A stretch of DNA of 64,000 nucleotides from Pampus argenteus (GCA_036937835.1 CM072870.1:24338501-24402500); one strand, 5' to 3'; shown: positions 1 to 13,740, counted from the stretch's first letter. A program made the numbers and translations. The notes: generated from the letters alone by a model not told the origin.

Positions 1-100
1 GCCTTTATTAAAGGATATTTGGTTGTGTTTCAAATGAAATTACTGCAACCTCAAAGTATCCAGCCATGCTTCAATGAAAGACGACCTGTTGATGATATCA

Positions 101-200
101 CCAAATCAAATCAAATCCAATCAAATTGTATTTTTATATCTCAAAGTCACAAAATACATTTGTCTCAGAGAGCTTAACAATCTGTCCAGGGAGTGACACC
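101..200 (-). repeat. Dispersed retroelement-like 3' tail, reversed copy
   Basis: Read on the minus strand, this stretch runs from a GTGTCACTCCC-like block through an ACAGATTGT block, CTCTGAGACAAATGTATTTT and a short A/T-rich segment, and ends in degenerate TTGAT-type repeats. The same order of blocks appears on the plus strand at 56212-56306, so the two are copies of one repeat family. A tail ending in short tandem repeats is typical of LINEs, or SINEs that borrow LINE tails, in teleosts. Only the last 100 bp or so are present here, consistent with 5' truncation. I do not assign a family name. Confidence 0.7.
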
Positions 201-259
201 AAAAAACCAGCATCTGACATTCATTTATCAACAGACACACATGCCAGCAGCAGCATTCG

Positions 260-261
<2 letters not shown>

Positions 262-295
<34 letters not shown>
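262..295. repeat. (TG)n microsatellite
   Basis: A perfect TG dinucleotide run of about 17 copies. On the minus strand it makes a run of His-Thr codons in a short open frame, which is an artefact of the repeat. Confidence 0.97.
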
Positions 296-298
<3 letters not shown>

Positions 299-751
299 CT
301 AAAGACGCAGCAAACTGCTTTAGCTGCATCTTTAGCTGCAAAATGCTCCATTATTAACATTACTTTAGCCACTGAAGCTATGAAGAGAGAAAAATAAAAG
401 ATATGTGATCTATATAGAAATAATAATTAAAAAACAATTAGAATAATATTTAATAATATGTCGTTGAGTTTAAAAACATTTAATTAAAGGCTCAAAGGAA
501 CAATGAGGTTTAAAAAGTGCAGAATCACTCTCTAATGAATATAGGACGATACATCATCAATAAGTCAAGACAAAGCTTGGTTACATCAGCCAATTAGGCC
601 TGTGTGCACAGCTGAGACACAACAAGATCTGTCTTCTCAATTAAACTGGCAAAATTGATCCTCTGCATTTGATCCATCCAAACAGTGCAGTGGAAACAGC
701 TCCAGTTCTTTCTGCAAGTGCCTCGTCACTGACAGGAGCATTAACCCTAAC

Positions 752-815
752 GTATGTCTTCGATGGTGGGAGGAAACCCACACAAACACGGGGAAAACAT
801 GCAGACTCTACACAG
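752..815 (+). repeat. Dispersed teleost repeat fragment
   Basis: The words GTGGGAGGAAACCCACACAA, ACACGGGGAAAACATGCAGA and CTCTACACAG occur in this order. I recognise the combination from a repeat common in fish genomes, in which a 'gggaggaaaccca...acatgcaaactcc' core recurs. Only the core is visible and its edges are not clear. The identification rests on recall, not on a search. Confidence 0.5.
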
Positions 816-829
816 TCGACCTCCACAAC

Positions 830-3800
830 TCACCCAAATAACACAACACATCAACAGGTCAAGACAGAGCGAGGTTATCATCAATCAAGTAGGCCTGCAA
901 GCCCAGCAGAGACACGAGAAGCATCACAAGCAAAGAAGCTGTATCAAAAGAGTGGGTTGTCTCCTCCCGATTGTGTCTCAACGTCCTCCAGGTCAGTGTG
1001 ATATGTTTTCAATGTCTTTACTTTGACAAGAAGACACAGCGAGTCATTGAGCTGGATGAAAACGTTGCTGCTGTTTGGTACCATGCTTACATAATGATGT
1101 GAATCATGTTTTTACAACAGAGTCTCTCCTACATCACGCTTACTGTGGACTCTTTAACATGTCTGGAGGTTCGGGGAGTCCATACGTGAAGGTGCTATCG
1201 ATTCACCTGGTCGTAGCTAACATTGTCACTATGAACAACCTCTTTCATATTACACATTGTTGCTTGAGTTGTTATATAAAAATATCAGTGAGTGCAACTT
1301 TAATGTCATATTCCATAAACATGGAATATCAAGCAGGACAGATTATTTGCCCTAAAGTCAAACTATTACAGTTATTTTTCAGAGCAGATTGGGGCTGGTG
1401 TGCCAGGTTGAGTTTCTAGCTTTAGGCACGGCAAATATTCAGGATTAGGATCAGCACTCATGTGCCCGTTAAGAATGATTGCGTTCAGGAAAGGCGCTTT
1501 GGTTTATTGAACACAGGGATTTATCTGATCCTCTCAGGCAGCTCAGATCGTTTAATGCTGCCTGGCTTTCCCCCAAATGAATTCCTGTGATTAGACTTGG
1601 CACAGCCCAGCCTAACAAGTCCAATAAAAGGGAAGAAGAAGAAGGGAAGGAGTGAGGTTTACATAAGTTGAAATTGTTATTGTGTCATATTTTATTATAG
1701 AGAGTGAACAGGATGAGCAGGAAAACAACATGGTCTGTGATTTTCTCCCACTGAGCTCAGCAACAAACATGATCATTAGGTAAGGTACAGTCAGACAACA
1801 TGCTAAAAAGCAATAGAATATGTTATATTTAGATATGAAAGCAGCTGTTTGTATGTATGCATCCACAACTCAACACTGATGAAAACACATCTGACTTATT
1901 GTTGATCTTCATAATGTCTTTTACACTGTTTGTCTGTGCTCATCTCACTAAACTGAAGTGGTTTGAACTCAGCTGGAAAAAGGTGATGTCACACATCTTT
2001 GTGCACCAATCAAGAGATTCTTGTCCTTCATATTTATAGTGGTGATGTACAGCATCGAGCAGAGCTCCGTTCATGCTCAAATACGACGTCAATATCTCAG
2101 CACTGGCTTGACCCTGAAACTCATTTTAATCACAATGTGTTCCAAAGACTTTAACTTACAGCTCATAAAACATGTTATCCAAGACAAATCAGTGCTGGTT
2201 CGAAAGTGGAGAAAAAGGAAATTCAAAGCAATATCTTGATTTTCTATCTCCCCTAATAAGACACATTGTCTCCATGGTTATTATGAGCCAGATTTAAAAG
2301 GTGAAGGTTGGTGTGCGAGGCATCCATGATACGCCTGAGAGCAGTCTCATTGTCTTGCTTGGCTAGCGTGAATGCTGAGCTAACACCAGGGATGTAATCT
2401 ATCACCACAGAGATTGCACTTGTTTCAGCATTGTTTTACAAGCTGCTGAGGACTAGGGCAGATAAGCTTTATTCTGGCCTCACTTTGTGTGTGAGCCTTT
2501 GAAATCTATCTGTCAATAAGATAGAAACAGTGTGGAAGAGGATGCAGCTAAACACAGCCGCCGTGATGCTCATGGGTTTGATGAAAAGCACATTTATCCA
2601 AAATGTTTCTTGTAAAAATTACAACATTATTCTTGTAGAGACTGTTTTCTCATGAAACAACTACCGTGTTTTGTTTTTCCCTCTTTTTTAATATCACAAC
2701 GTGAGCAGCAACAGTTGGAAGCTGTTTCAGTCTCTGTACACCAATATATTAAACTTGTAATACTTGTACAGAACCATTGAATATAGCCTGTAGCAAGACG
2801 TTATTGGGGATAAAAGACCTGGAGTAGACTCATCAGGTCTGCTTCAATAACTTCATGTTTGACACACAATAGGACCACAACAGCCAATGAGAGAGACCAG
2901 TAGGCTATACGAGGAGATGGGAGTGAATGAGAGGACAGTCTCCATTCTGGGTAGCGCTGCTTCCCCTTTAAGACCACATTAGGTGGTTCATTGCATCTGC
3001 AGCAATAGTCATAATAATATCCTGTCCATGTCCTTATGTGTGTTAGCGCAGGTTTAGGTGAGGTCACTTCCTCTTCCTCTCACGCCCGTTGTTCTCCACA
3101 GATTTCAAACCCCAAACCCCCCATGTAAGAAGTTAATTGATAAATAAAACAACTATTCACAGCGATCTGCCACAGTTTAAGAACCAACTGTAGCTCGTGA
3201 TATTTTTGCAGCATGTGTACCTGTCAGCGAGTGTTTGCTTGTCAGAGATGATGTTACCTTTGGCCTTTTCATTCTGCTGCCTCAGTGTGAAGCTGAGTTA
3301 TTGATGAGCCCATCAGCTGGATGCTGTCAAATGGCAATCTATCCTTCCTCCCTGATCCCTCATCTCACTCTCTCTCTCACTCTGCCCCCTAATTCTGGAT
3401 TTTAATTTGCACAGGAAGCAGCAAGATGACCAGATGAGAGGCATCAACTAACCCCCCTCCCCGTCTCACTCTCCGCCAGTGCTGGCTGTGAGACTTCATT
3501 GGCAGCTCTTGTCTGCCTTTTGAGAGCTGTGGACAACAGTGGACAAGAGGCTGGAGGGAGTGGAGGTTTACATGGAGAGCGTGAGCAGGAGGCTAAGGGT
3601 CAGATGACGCAGTGGGAGTAACAACAGATGAATGGAGGAGTGGAAAAAAACAGCCGCAGAGCGGACGGGAGAGCAGAGGAAAACAGTAGATGCTCTAAAG
3701 GCGTCTGTAAAGAGGGAGTCACACTGGCACACAAAAACGTGTATGAGATGTTTTAAAGTGAACAGTTGTCACTCTATGCTCTCAGGCCGGCTGGAGACTC

Positions 3801-6800
3801 TTTTTACTTTACTTTAACTCTGAAAAACAGCTACTGGAGTCCACTGGAGGCTGTTACTGCTGTATTATAAATGATCCTGAGAGCTGATACATGATCTTTC
3901 CATTGTACAAAGTCTGTGTGAGCTCATGTGCATGCGTATGGCACTGTGCATGCACTAATGGGTTTGGTCACGTGTATTTGTGTGAATGGGCAATATGGTT
4001 TCCTGACTGTGAATAACTCCTCAATAATAAATGTTATATGTTATGTTTAACTAAAGCCCCAATTTGTATTTAAATATTTCAAATAATCATGATTCAGTTT
4101 CCAGTAATGAAAGATGCTATAAAGTTTCATACCGTAAAGCTGCTTTGTGGGTTCATACAAACACCCCTGTCATGTGATCAAATGTTAAGTTAAAATATTA
4201 AGCCGATAATCATTTTTTTCAAGAGTCATCATGGTCACAATTTCAATTTGGGCCCCGTAAGTGTGATGATGCTCTGTTAAGAAAATCTGAAGACTTGTCA
4301 CATCTGTGATTGATAGTCGGCTCACCTGCCACACTCTCCCCGTCTTCAGGACTTTCCACAGCTTTCAAAGCAAACCCTTCAAATGGAAAAGATGGAGCTG
4401 ACTGTAAGCAGCAGCTATACACAGTCTATGGTTTCAAGTCTATAGCTCAGGGTCTGAACTCTATATGATGCCCACGCAGTTATTGCATGAGTTTGCTTTA
4501 GCTTTACTGGCTTTATTGGAGTGTTCCTGGTCCACACATCCATCTCTTGCTCTTTGTCTGCAAAGATTTTCATGCCTGCATCTTGCACAAGTGTCACTGT
4601 GGCGTGACAAGCTCCCGTTGGCTGGCGATGTTGTTATTGCTTGCAGAGGCAGAGAGATACGAAGGAAATGTCATCTAACGCTGGCCTTTGCCTGCTGAAA
4701 AGGCTCTATTTATGAGCATATGTAAATCCAAGTGCATTGTTTCTGCTGCTCATGAAATACAATGCAATATTGAACAGTGGTGGAAGAAGAATGGAAAGTG
4801 ACCTGCAGCCAGAGCTGGTTGTTTATGCTGAAATATTTTATGTCATTTTATGAAAATAATCCAACACTATTTTGTGCTATACACATGCAGGGAGCAGTTT
4901 CTTTTTAGCCATGCTGCAACAAAATTTAAATATTCAATCTAATTAAAACATCTGCATAAAAATGATTCCTGCACATGTACCGTACATGCTGATAATGCTC
5001 TTTGATTAGTCATTGATTGCAGGTCATAGATGTGACTTACTGTGGGAAAGTTTAATCTGCATGTTTGTCTCGTCTCTGCAGATCCTCATTCAGAAGATTC
5101 AGAGAAATGATCTACTGTCTGCTGCAGCCTCACAACACAAATCCAATCAAGGAACAATACAAGTGAACATAACACGTTAGGAAGCAGGAGTGCTTGTGAG
5201 TTGTATATAAATTACAGTATGAGCCAAGGTACCTAACTGTCACTGCACCACTCCGCCTCGCCAGGAGATTTAACTCACTGCTGACTTAAAACGGATTTCA
5301 TCTGAATCAATAATGCTGTAATTAAGCCTTCCATATATTCCTTGCACTTCTATTCATCAGAGGAATCTGACATGTGTTCCCCTAAATCTGTCAGGGGTCT
5401 TGATTTGCAGCGAAACATCTGCTGGTAGAGGGAGGAACCTGGACTCAGACTGTTTTGATGCTGGTTAATCTGTTGGCCTTCGTTATGATGAGTCACTTAG
5501 TGGTTTGTTTAATCAAACCGGAAATTAGGGTCTGGCTCCTCTCCAAGCACAAGCCTTGTGTGTGCACTTGAGTCTTGTTTTCATAAAGCTAAATTATTTG
5601 TTGAAACTGCAGCACTTCACAGAAAACCATCTAATTGGTTTTCTTTAGGGTTTGTTTGTGTACCTTTGAAACTGCTTACAAACCTAAAATCCAGTCACTG
5701 GAAAAGTGTTCACAATCGCCTGCAAGCCTTGTGACACTTAGAACATGGGTTCTGTACTGGTCGTACTGGTTAGAACATGGGCCATTTATTGTGAATATGC
5801 ACATCATAAATATGAATAAAGCAGTGTTACTGGGTAATGTATAGATAATAATCTAATCCAATATAAAATCATATTGACCTGTGAAAGGGAGCATTCAGCA
5901 AAATAAGTGCTTGATTACTAGAGTACTAGATTTAGCAGCTAAATACTTTAATCTGAAAAAGCAGAGGTTTGTAAAAAGTGAGAGAAATAAACGAATGTTG
6001 TTTAGCTGAGTTGTTTCTTTCAGATTTATCTTGTAACCCTGCGTGTGGATCCTGAGAAGTGCTGTATAACCTCGCTATTATCGCCCATGTTATGTTGGCT
6101 GACGTATCCTCTCACTCTGTGGGAACGCCATTCGCTGCGTCCTGCTCGTGTCTGTATGCACTTGTCTTTATGGTCACGGCTGTCTGCCTCTTCCCTCTCC
6201 CCTGCTGTCAGTGTTTGGGGACTGTGTGCCTCTGTCTCAGTCAGTGAGGTCTGTGTTGCTCCTTGTGTGTCTTTCTCCCCTGATGATGCCTGCATTAGCA
6301 AAGCAAAAATTCTAAATTCACACCATTGCATTCAGCACATCACAATCTGGTGCAGAAATAGCAGAAAATCCTGTGTCTCTGAAACAAACAATATATGGTT
6401 GAATGCTGCATGTTTATCATTACATAGTGATTATTATTTGCTGACATTTGTTCCTGGATAAAATGAGGCTGATGTGCTTTAATAGTGGCTCATTTCACCA
6501 GTGAGAAATATTCACAAAGCCACACATTTCGTCTCTCCCACATATGTCATATCTACAAAGGAGGAGACAGAAATTGTAAAATGATGGTTTTGAAGAAAAT
6601 GACAGCCATTAAATTTGGCCTTAGGTTGCATATGAGAAGGAGCCAGCGCACATTTTATTTCTGCTTGATTGCTTGCATTTGAATTGAGTTGCTTGTTTGA
6701 TTAAATTAAAGCAGAAAAATAAAAAGTGTTTGCTCACACAATGCTAATTATGCTGCCGCTTGCTCGCTTTAATGTTGAATAACTACTGATTTATAAAGCC

Positions 6801-7700
6801 TGTCATAGAGCAGACAGCAGCTTGTATTTTGTGGCGCAAATAATTAAGAGAGCACATCTCCTGTCTCACACCTTTACTCCTTGGCATTCAAGAAAAACAA
6901 CTTGCCTTCTCTCGTTTACTCCTATCTCCTTTTTCCTCTTCCTTTTTTCTTCCCTGCCACAGTGAGTTTGATCTCGACATCTTGCTCCAGTCAGTGAAAA
7001 GTAACATCTATTGGGGAAGGGAAACAGCCGAGGCTGGTGGGTTGGGAGTGCTCTTGCTGGCCGGTAATAGCTTTGGACACAGCTGTGTGCATGGCTGACT
7101 CCTCAGCACTGCTGGGCCTTATCTCCAGAAAGGAGATTAGGTTTCTGGGGGTTCCCGACGTATGTCTGTAGTTGAGGAGAGGCTTGTGAGCTGGTCCGCT
7201 GCACAGTAGCCACAGATACAATGTTTGAGGCATTATTCCAATTCCCTGTGGTGGTTGTTGTTTACTTTGGCTATGTCGATTCTAAATAATAGTAAATAAT
7301 AGGGACGCCAACCCTAAATGAGCAATAGTTGGAGTTGATAAGACAGCACAGTTTTAAGACTTTTATTTTAATTCTCTTCCACTCTTCTTATTAGCCACAC
7401 TGCAGTTCCTTCGATTTATACTCGACAAATATCTGAAGCAATGAAGTGTCTGAAACAACCCAAATTGTGTACAGAGTGGTGTAAATATAGAAACGAATGG
7501 CTTTTTCCACATTCACTCAGAACTTCATGCTGTTTTTTCCACTGCAAGTGCTTCCTTCCTCTGCATCACGAGGGTCTGGACGCTCTTTGAATGGATGAGA
7601 ACAAAAGCAGCACAAGGCAGCTCTCGACAGAGTGATGGAAATGACGGGGTAAATGGCTGCAACCGCACTTCTCTCTGCCTCTTTCTATCCTTGTGTATTT
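830..7700. other. Unique AT-rich DNA, no gene recognised
   Basis: No recognisable exon. The longest open frames, at 6026-6461, overlap on opposite strands and show no family signature. Minor features are a TC-rich tract near 3362-3390 and the phrase CAGTGGTGGAAGAAG near 4779, which resembles the end of a common teleost repeat. The blocks at 2290-2570 and 6980-7240 are non-repetitive and slightly GC-richer but carry no clear signal. Confidence 0.6.
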
Positions 7701-7720
7701 TAGGGTTTTCGGTTTTGGGA

Positions 7721-7981
7721 TCAAGAGGAATTTTTCAGTTCCTCAAGAAAAAATGAGCGCAGTCTCTTAAGAGGGAGATAGGCTTCTTTCTTTCTGACCC
7801 ATTTCCAAATCTCCATCATCTCTCCAGGACTGGCAGCCTCTGGATCCAAAGGATGCTGCCAGCTGTCTGTTACCACATCTTCTTCCTTCATTTCCACATA
7901 ATTTTCACTTGAAGCCTTTTCTCCAAATGTAACTGAAAATAAAAACCAAACCAGGGCTGCAAGTGTGCGTTGGGAGCTCAT
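7721..7981 (-). CDS. Candidate small secreted peptide precursor (86 aa), unidentified
   Basis: The frame stays open upstream to a Met at 8047, but I prefer the internal Met at 7981. It has A at -3 and immediately starts a plausible signal peptide: a short polar start, then hydrophobic residues 7-19 (LAALVWFLFSVTF), then G-E-K. The remaining 60 or so residues are acidic first (KEEDVVTD), then basic. RKK lies at 63-65 and a Lys-Arg pair at 72-73, just before a short amphipathic C-terminus (RLRSFFLEELKNSS). A signal peptide plus basic cleavage sites is the layout of a prohormone, but I match it to no family. It is a single short ORF with no visible promoter or polyadenylation signal, and ORFs of similar length occur by chance elsewhere in the window. 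If it is an exon, GT dinucleotides inside it could be splice donors. Confidence 0.22.
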   Translation of the reverse strand: MSSQRTLAALVWFLFSVTFGEKASSENYVEMKEEDVVTDSWQHPLDPEAASPGEMMEIWKWVRKKEAYLPLKRLRSFFLEELKNSS

Positions 7982-8049
7982 CTTTCTTGGCAGTGTGTGA
8001 TTGATTTCATGACGCTTCCATGCTGTGTCCTCACAACATTCATTCAAAT

Positions 8050-11000
8050 CCTTTGACGAATTGGATAAACAAGTAATTTAGGTGCTGGCGGTGTTTTAGA
8101 GTTGTTTTCAAAAGACAGCTGCTGAGGAAAAGTTTTGAACAAGTGACGACAGTGAACAAGTGTTTATGATGCTCAGGTTGCATTTAATCCTGAAGCGGAC
8201 TGTCAGTAAAGTGACAGAGATGCTTAAGACGAGGCAAAACAAAAACAGAGACAAAGGTAAAACGTGAAAATCATTCATTGGGTCGGCTGCTAATAACACC
8301 CGCTATGTTGGCAGCTTCAGGTGTACAGAAAGTGCTACTAATAGCTGCCACTTATTGTGCCGGGCATCAAACTATTCCTGCTTTACTTTTGTCACAGTCA
8401 TGTGATGACATGGTGTTGACAGCTATTTTTTTAGGTCCACTAATGCCACTACTGACACTACAAAATATGTTGTTGTCTGCTGAGTTTTGACAGCAGGACT
8501 TGCTTCTTTTTGCTCTGTTGTGCAGTGTGAACAAAAAAAAGCAAGAGATTTATAATCAGAATGGGGAAATGTTAATGTATTCTCCTTCCTTTCTCTTAAT
8601 CTCAGTGTGCATCTCTTACACTCTCTCCTCAGGAAGGTAGCTGAAAATGAGTTAATGCAGAGGTGGCTAATTTGTCTGAAACATTTACCTGCATGTAGCC
8701 TCTCTGTCCTTTTGAAGATCATAAAATGCTCAAAGGCTGCAGTAACAGCACAGCCCTTCTGAACACTCCTCTCATCAGCATCTCTCACATCTTAAGGATT
8801 CCCGCCTCGGCGAGAGTGAGCAGTGGGGTGTGCCAATGTGAGAAACCACAGAGGTGGCTAAGGTTAAACACAAAGGGTTTTGAAAGACAAACTGAACACT
8901 TACTCTGCTGGGAGATCGCAGAGAGATGAAACGTTCAGAGTTGTCAGTAAATGGCAGCTGTCTTAAATCGTGAGTTGCAGAATGAAGGTTCACGCAGGGC
9001 TCCAAAGTTGCATCAAGGAAACAAAAAAAGGAGACAAATGAACAAAAGCAAAATCAGTCATGAAGTTTTTGGCAAACATATGATTCACAGTTGCATATTT
9101 TTGACAGCTGTTTTCTCTTTCAGAGAGAGAGGAGGAGGTTTTTCAGTCATTAGCGAGCACATCAAGGGCTCGATCTAGACAGTATAAAGTTATGTATGTT
9201 ATGATATGGATATTTTTAGCTGTTTCTCTACTATGTGCTACTGAGGACCAGATTTACATTTTGAATCTATTTCATCTGGTTTCAGATGCCAGGAGACATG
9301 GCAGTAAAGCAGCCTGGAGGTTCGGTTCACCTTTCTGCTTTATGTATGTGCATTTAACAGATATTATGACGTGTTTTTGGTTGTTTGTTCTGCTAGATTT
9401 ATTTTCATTTACAAGGGTCAGTTTTGTGTGAAAATCTCTCCACCAGTGAAAATAACATGATTGATGTAATTACATCCTTTGAATAATTTTATCTTGGCTT
9501 GTTTTTTGGAGTATAATTTTGTTCACACACATTTCTATTTTAGGTGATGTTGATTTCTGCTCAAAGGTTAACTAACTCGCACAAATCCCACCAATGAACT
9601 GTACCCTTTAAAGGCAACCACAGTCACTGATTGCATAATTAGCTGTTGTTAATTTTACACAGGTTTGAATGAAAAGATCAACATAAATTCACCAAGTGCT
9701 CTCCTGAATGATAGTTTGAGTCTGATGATTCTGGATGCAGGTCTTCAGATGCATTTGGCTCCATAATCCTAAAAAAACACGACTACCAATTACATGTTTT
9801 GATTTCTTTCTAGTGAGGTGTCATTTTTATGCTGCACACCTCTAATTAAGTTTTGTTTCAGATTCGATTTGGAAGATTAAACATTTCCTGTAATAAAATA
9901 GCATTAAATAAAAATTACAGTTCCTGTGGTACTAGTACCTCATGTTCCTGTGGTACTGTAGTAGTAAATTCGTGAACGTTAACATGTCAACATTAAGGGG
10001 ACACAGCAGGCAGCTAGCTAACAAATGATGGTAAAAAAGGTTCAAAATGAGGCTCCATAAATCTGACCAGCTAGCTAATGTTTCCAAGGTACTACAATAG
10101 CATAATAAAGTTAAGTTTAATATTTATTTTTTATTTAAAAGTGGGCACTCAAACTTAGATCACTTAAACTAATCAGGGGAAAAGTTAGCTTAGCGTATCT
10201 CCATGTGCTACCGCTTTACTCCGGTTTCAAAAGCACACGTATGACAAATGGCTAACACTAGTTAATGCTACGCTAAGAATTCAATGCTACTTTTATATTT
10301 ATCCATTCAATAAAAGCCAAACAACCAGCAGCCGGTTATCTTAGTTTATCTTAGTTTATCTTGGCTTAGCTTGGTGTGTTAATGGTTAGCGCTTATGCGG
10401 TTTGTGTTTTGTTCAGTCAGCTGTTTGTTGCTGTTTCCAGTCAGATGCAAAATTTGACTTTGGTGTATGTGCTGCGAACAATTTGAAAGTGTCAAGTTGT
10501 ACGTTTCATAGCCTTCTTTAAATTGTAAAAACTAGCATCTATATGTATGGAACGGACCTCCATTATTAAACAATTAGAATTTGATTATGTGATCTTGTGC
10601 AATCAATACCAATGCACATATAAATAACAAACAATAAACCGACTACTGACACAAGGAAACTGTACCAAGAGCCACATCCATTTATTCAAGGTTTAAATCC
10701 AAATCATCTTGTTAGAAATCTTGCCTGAGTATCTTTGTCTCTCACTTTTCTCTTTCTTGTCGCTGGTGAATGTGCAGTGCATACATTCAGCGTTAATTGT
10801 TGACCAGGCTGGAAATGAATATCAAATTTTGTAAAGAAATGAAAAGACGAAACTGTGGCTGTCATGCTAATAATATGGATCTGAATAGTAATTAGTCCTT
10901 GTTTGAATTGTATCTTTTGCTGCAGGTTTACTTTGCATTCATCTGCAGTTATTGCCTATTGTTTCATCTCAAATATATCCCACTTAAATCCAACAAGACA

Positions 11001-11170
11001 AGGGATCCTGCCCGTGTAGTCAGCTTCTGTCGGCTGTCACCAGTTAGTCCTCTCTCAAGTCAGTGAATGTGTTCATTTGTGCTTCATCCATAATCTACTT
11101 GTAGGCCACTGTAAGCTCGAAAGAAAGACGGTCTCAGAGGGTGACATTGGCCTGCTTCCAGTGTCAGAGG
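8050..11170. other. Unique DNA with minor short repeats, no gene
   Basis: Nothing recognisable as coding. There is a direct repeat of a GTTCCTGTGGTACT word near 9920 and 9943. Around 10020-10390 lies the 'gctagc/gctaac' style sequence common in fish non-coding DNA. Open frames at 8423-9178 overlap one another on both strands and have no signature. Confidence 0.6.
10335..10375. repeat. Short tandem repeat, about 10-bp unit
   Basis: Three near-identical copies of a TTATCTTAGT-like decamer, decaying into TTGGCTTAGCTTGG. It is too short to be more than a local slippage product. Confidence 0.7.
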
Positions 11171-11179
11171 AGCTGTGCT

Positions 11180-11520
11180 TTGAATTGGCGAGGGGTTCAT
11201 CATTAGGAGAAGTGAGCGAGGATGATTCCCAGGCAGGAAACGGTGTCTAATGGAATTGAGTGGTGACTGCGGCCCTGTGGGAGATTATGCCATAGTCTGT
11301 CCGTAATGAGCAGCATAATGGAATGATTACAGCAGCACTCAATGACTCAGAAACGGCCACCGCTGTTAGTCTATGGTCACCCTCTACTATACATTGCTGC
11401 GCTTACCTCATTAGCTGAACCTCTGCACAATTACTGTGCAATTTATAAGCAGTCTCATTTACATAGCTATCTGTTTCTGACTGGGTATAGTCTAGTTTCT
11501 GTCTAAAATCCCAAATACGG
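11180..11520. promoter_or_regulatory. Candidate conserved non-coding element
   Basis: About 340 bp of complex, non-repetitive sequence without a sustained open frame. Words include CATTAGCTGAAC, ACAATTACTGTGCAATTTAT and GTAATGAGCAGCATAATGGA, of the kind seen in developmental enhancers. The call rests on composition only. Confidence 0.25.
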
Positions 11521-11529
11521 CTGGATTTA

Positions 11530-13470
11530 AAACTCAGTTTCCAAGCAAAGATTTTACTTTAGTGAACACTGAAATACAAATTGCCATAGTTGAGTTTAAA
11601 AGGAGAACACTATTATATATTTCTTTATGACCCTGGCGTAGCTCTGGTATAGATCGCAGTCATCCATTAGTTTCTAGTTAGTGGCCGACACTGCTGAATT
11701 TACATGTGCACTAGTATCCTGTGATGATCAGGTTTGTATGAATAATCAGCTCCATACTTTCTGTGTGTCACTCAGTCCAATCACTCATGCATGTCTGTCT
11801 CATTGATTATTCACTGTTAATAGACAATTCTATATATTTTGTGTTTTGAATCAAACTCTTTTCTCCTCTCTTTGCACTGCATGTTGGTAAGTGACCTTCA
11901 ATAGTTCGCTACTTGTCACATTGCATTGTGGGATCATGTAAGCCTATTGTATACTAGATAATAGGGCATAGAGGAAGTTTGAATTGTCAGCCTTAACAAG
12001 AGTACCTTGCTGAAAATAAGCCTGATAGTTTTGATGGAGATTTGATGCTGTCCATGTAAATGTTATGATGACCTACGTATACATTTTCAGTAGCACTAAG
12101 GATGGTTGTTGGATGTATAAATCTTTATAAATCTATAAAACCACAGACCATATTTTCTTTTCCATCTCATGTACCAACAGCAAACATTTAAACATAAGAC
12201 CTTTGCTAACCGTGAACAAATAGGACAGTTAAACATAACCTGACCTTACCCTTCGCTGTTAGCTGCTAATGTAGGAATATGGATGGTTATGGACAGTAAA
12301 TATATCACATTTAACCTGTAATTGAATGTTATACAGAACTTCTACTTTAATGCCAGTCATCATTATTAGAGAAGAGATGTTGCTTTTATGTAGAACAATA
12401 CAGATATGAGTGTTATAACAGGTAAAATTAAGCACATATTTTTAAATCCACTCAACACTACCTGATGATTCTGCTCAGCACAGCTAACAGGATGTTATGT
12501 CAAGCAAAGGTGCAATTTTCATTAACCTCCAGCGGTGCTGTTATTCCAATGTGTCAGCCCAGCAATTAGTTGATTGTGACTGACTGACAAAAGCCAGTGG
12601 TTCTGATGAGGGATGGGAGTAGGAGAACGTCTACAGTTGACACCTGCGTTTGACCTTTTCCAGACATACCTGCAACACCCGAGTCTCTGACTTCCTGTGT
12701 TGTAGAGCCCACCGAAGGCAGGAGCCAAATGATTAAAACTCTGCAGGTTCAGGAGCTTCACTCCCACAATCATTTATAAGTGGATGCAGAGACATCCTTA
12801 ACTGACTCTTTGCATATCAACATCTCTGTTATTAGTTGTTAGAAAGCTTAGAGGCAACTTCCTTAATCAATGGCAGAGCCATCTCAGCAGTTTCAGTAAT
12901 TTATGTCACCCATTATTGGGACTGATATTTCAGTCATCATAATAGTTGATAATAGGTATAATGTGCAGCCTTAATATCAAAGCATAGTTTACAAGTTGCT
13001 TCACAATATGAGATAAAACAGAATGAGCAGAAATGTAAATTAAAATGAAAAAAAAAGGAAAATACCAAAATCAAAGACTGCTCACACCAATTAATTTATA
13101 GTTTACTAATGTGACTGTTTGGCATATTTAATAGATAAATGTGTAAACAGCAGGAAGAAATACTGACTCACCACCTAAAAGAATAATGTTTCATAATAAT
13201 TATTATTGTTTCATATTAGATTTAATTACATATCCATCTCTTTCCACACTACTGTCAAAATATTGATAGATGTATGCTGCTCTGAAGCATAAGTAAGGTT
13301 CTCACATGTTCTTGATTTATAATTACCAGTTTATGTATTTGGGAAATGGGATATATGTGTTTTTGTATGCATTGTTCATACAGTGGGACCAGGTCAGTGA
13401 CCAGAGTATGACCCAAATACTCTACATGCTTTTTGCACTGCGTGTCTGCCTGACACAGATAGACATCTCT
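11530..13470. other. Unique AT-rich DNA, no gene
   Basis: A/T-rich DNA with no recognised repeat and no coding signal. The ORF at 12522-12773 on the minus strand lacks any motif. Confidence 0.6.
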
Positions 13471-13479
13471 GATCTCCAC

Positions 13480-13740
13480 TTTGAGATGTGTTCGTAAGAA
13501 AGGCATAATGACTGGTCTGAAGGCTCTGGCAGAAGATATTTATCACGCTGATAAGCTTCAGCAATGGACTGAAATGCAGCGTGAAGTAGCTCATCAGACA
13601 GACCTGTTTGAGCTCTCCCTGTGCGGTCCCTCCTCTCATTGAACTCCTCAGTCAGAGGCAATTGAGTGTGTGCATCACATGCAGCTTCAAGGAGATGCAT
13701 GGCCTGATGTGATATGATTTGCATACGCAGTTGAGCAGTT
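13480..13740. promoter_or_regulatory. Candidate conserved non-coding element with octamer motif
   Basis: A dense, non-repetitive block containing a perfect ATTTGCAT octamer (13717-13724, the POU/Oct consensus), a nearby GATGCATGG, and a GATATTTATCACGCTGATAA segment with two GATAA/TTATC cores. Two overlapping minus-strand frames (81 and 100 aa) are open through it, but neither resembles a protein family. Openness in more than one frame fits compositional constraint better than coding. Confidence 0.3.

Noticed and set aside
6026..6461. Overlapping 101- and 138-codon frames on opposite strands
   Set aside because: No domain, signal or splice context. Such lengths occur by chance several times in this window.
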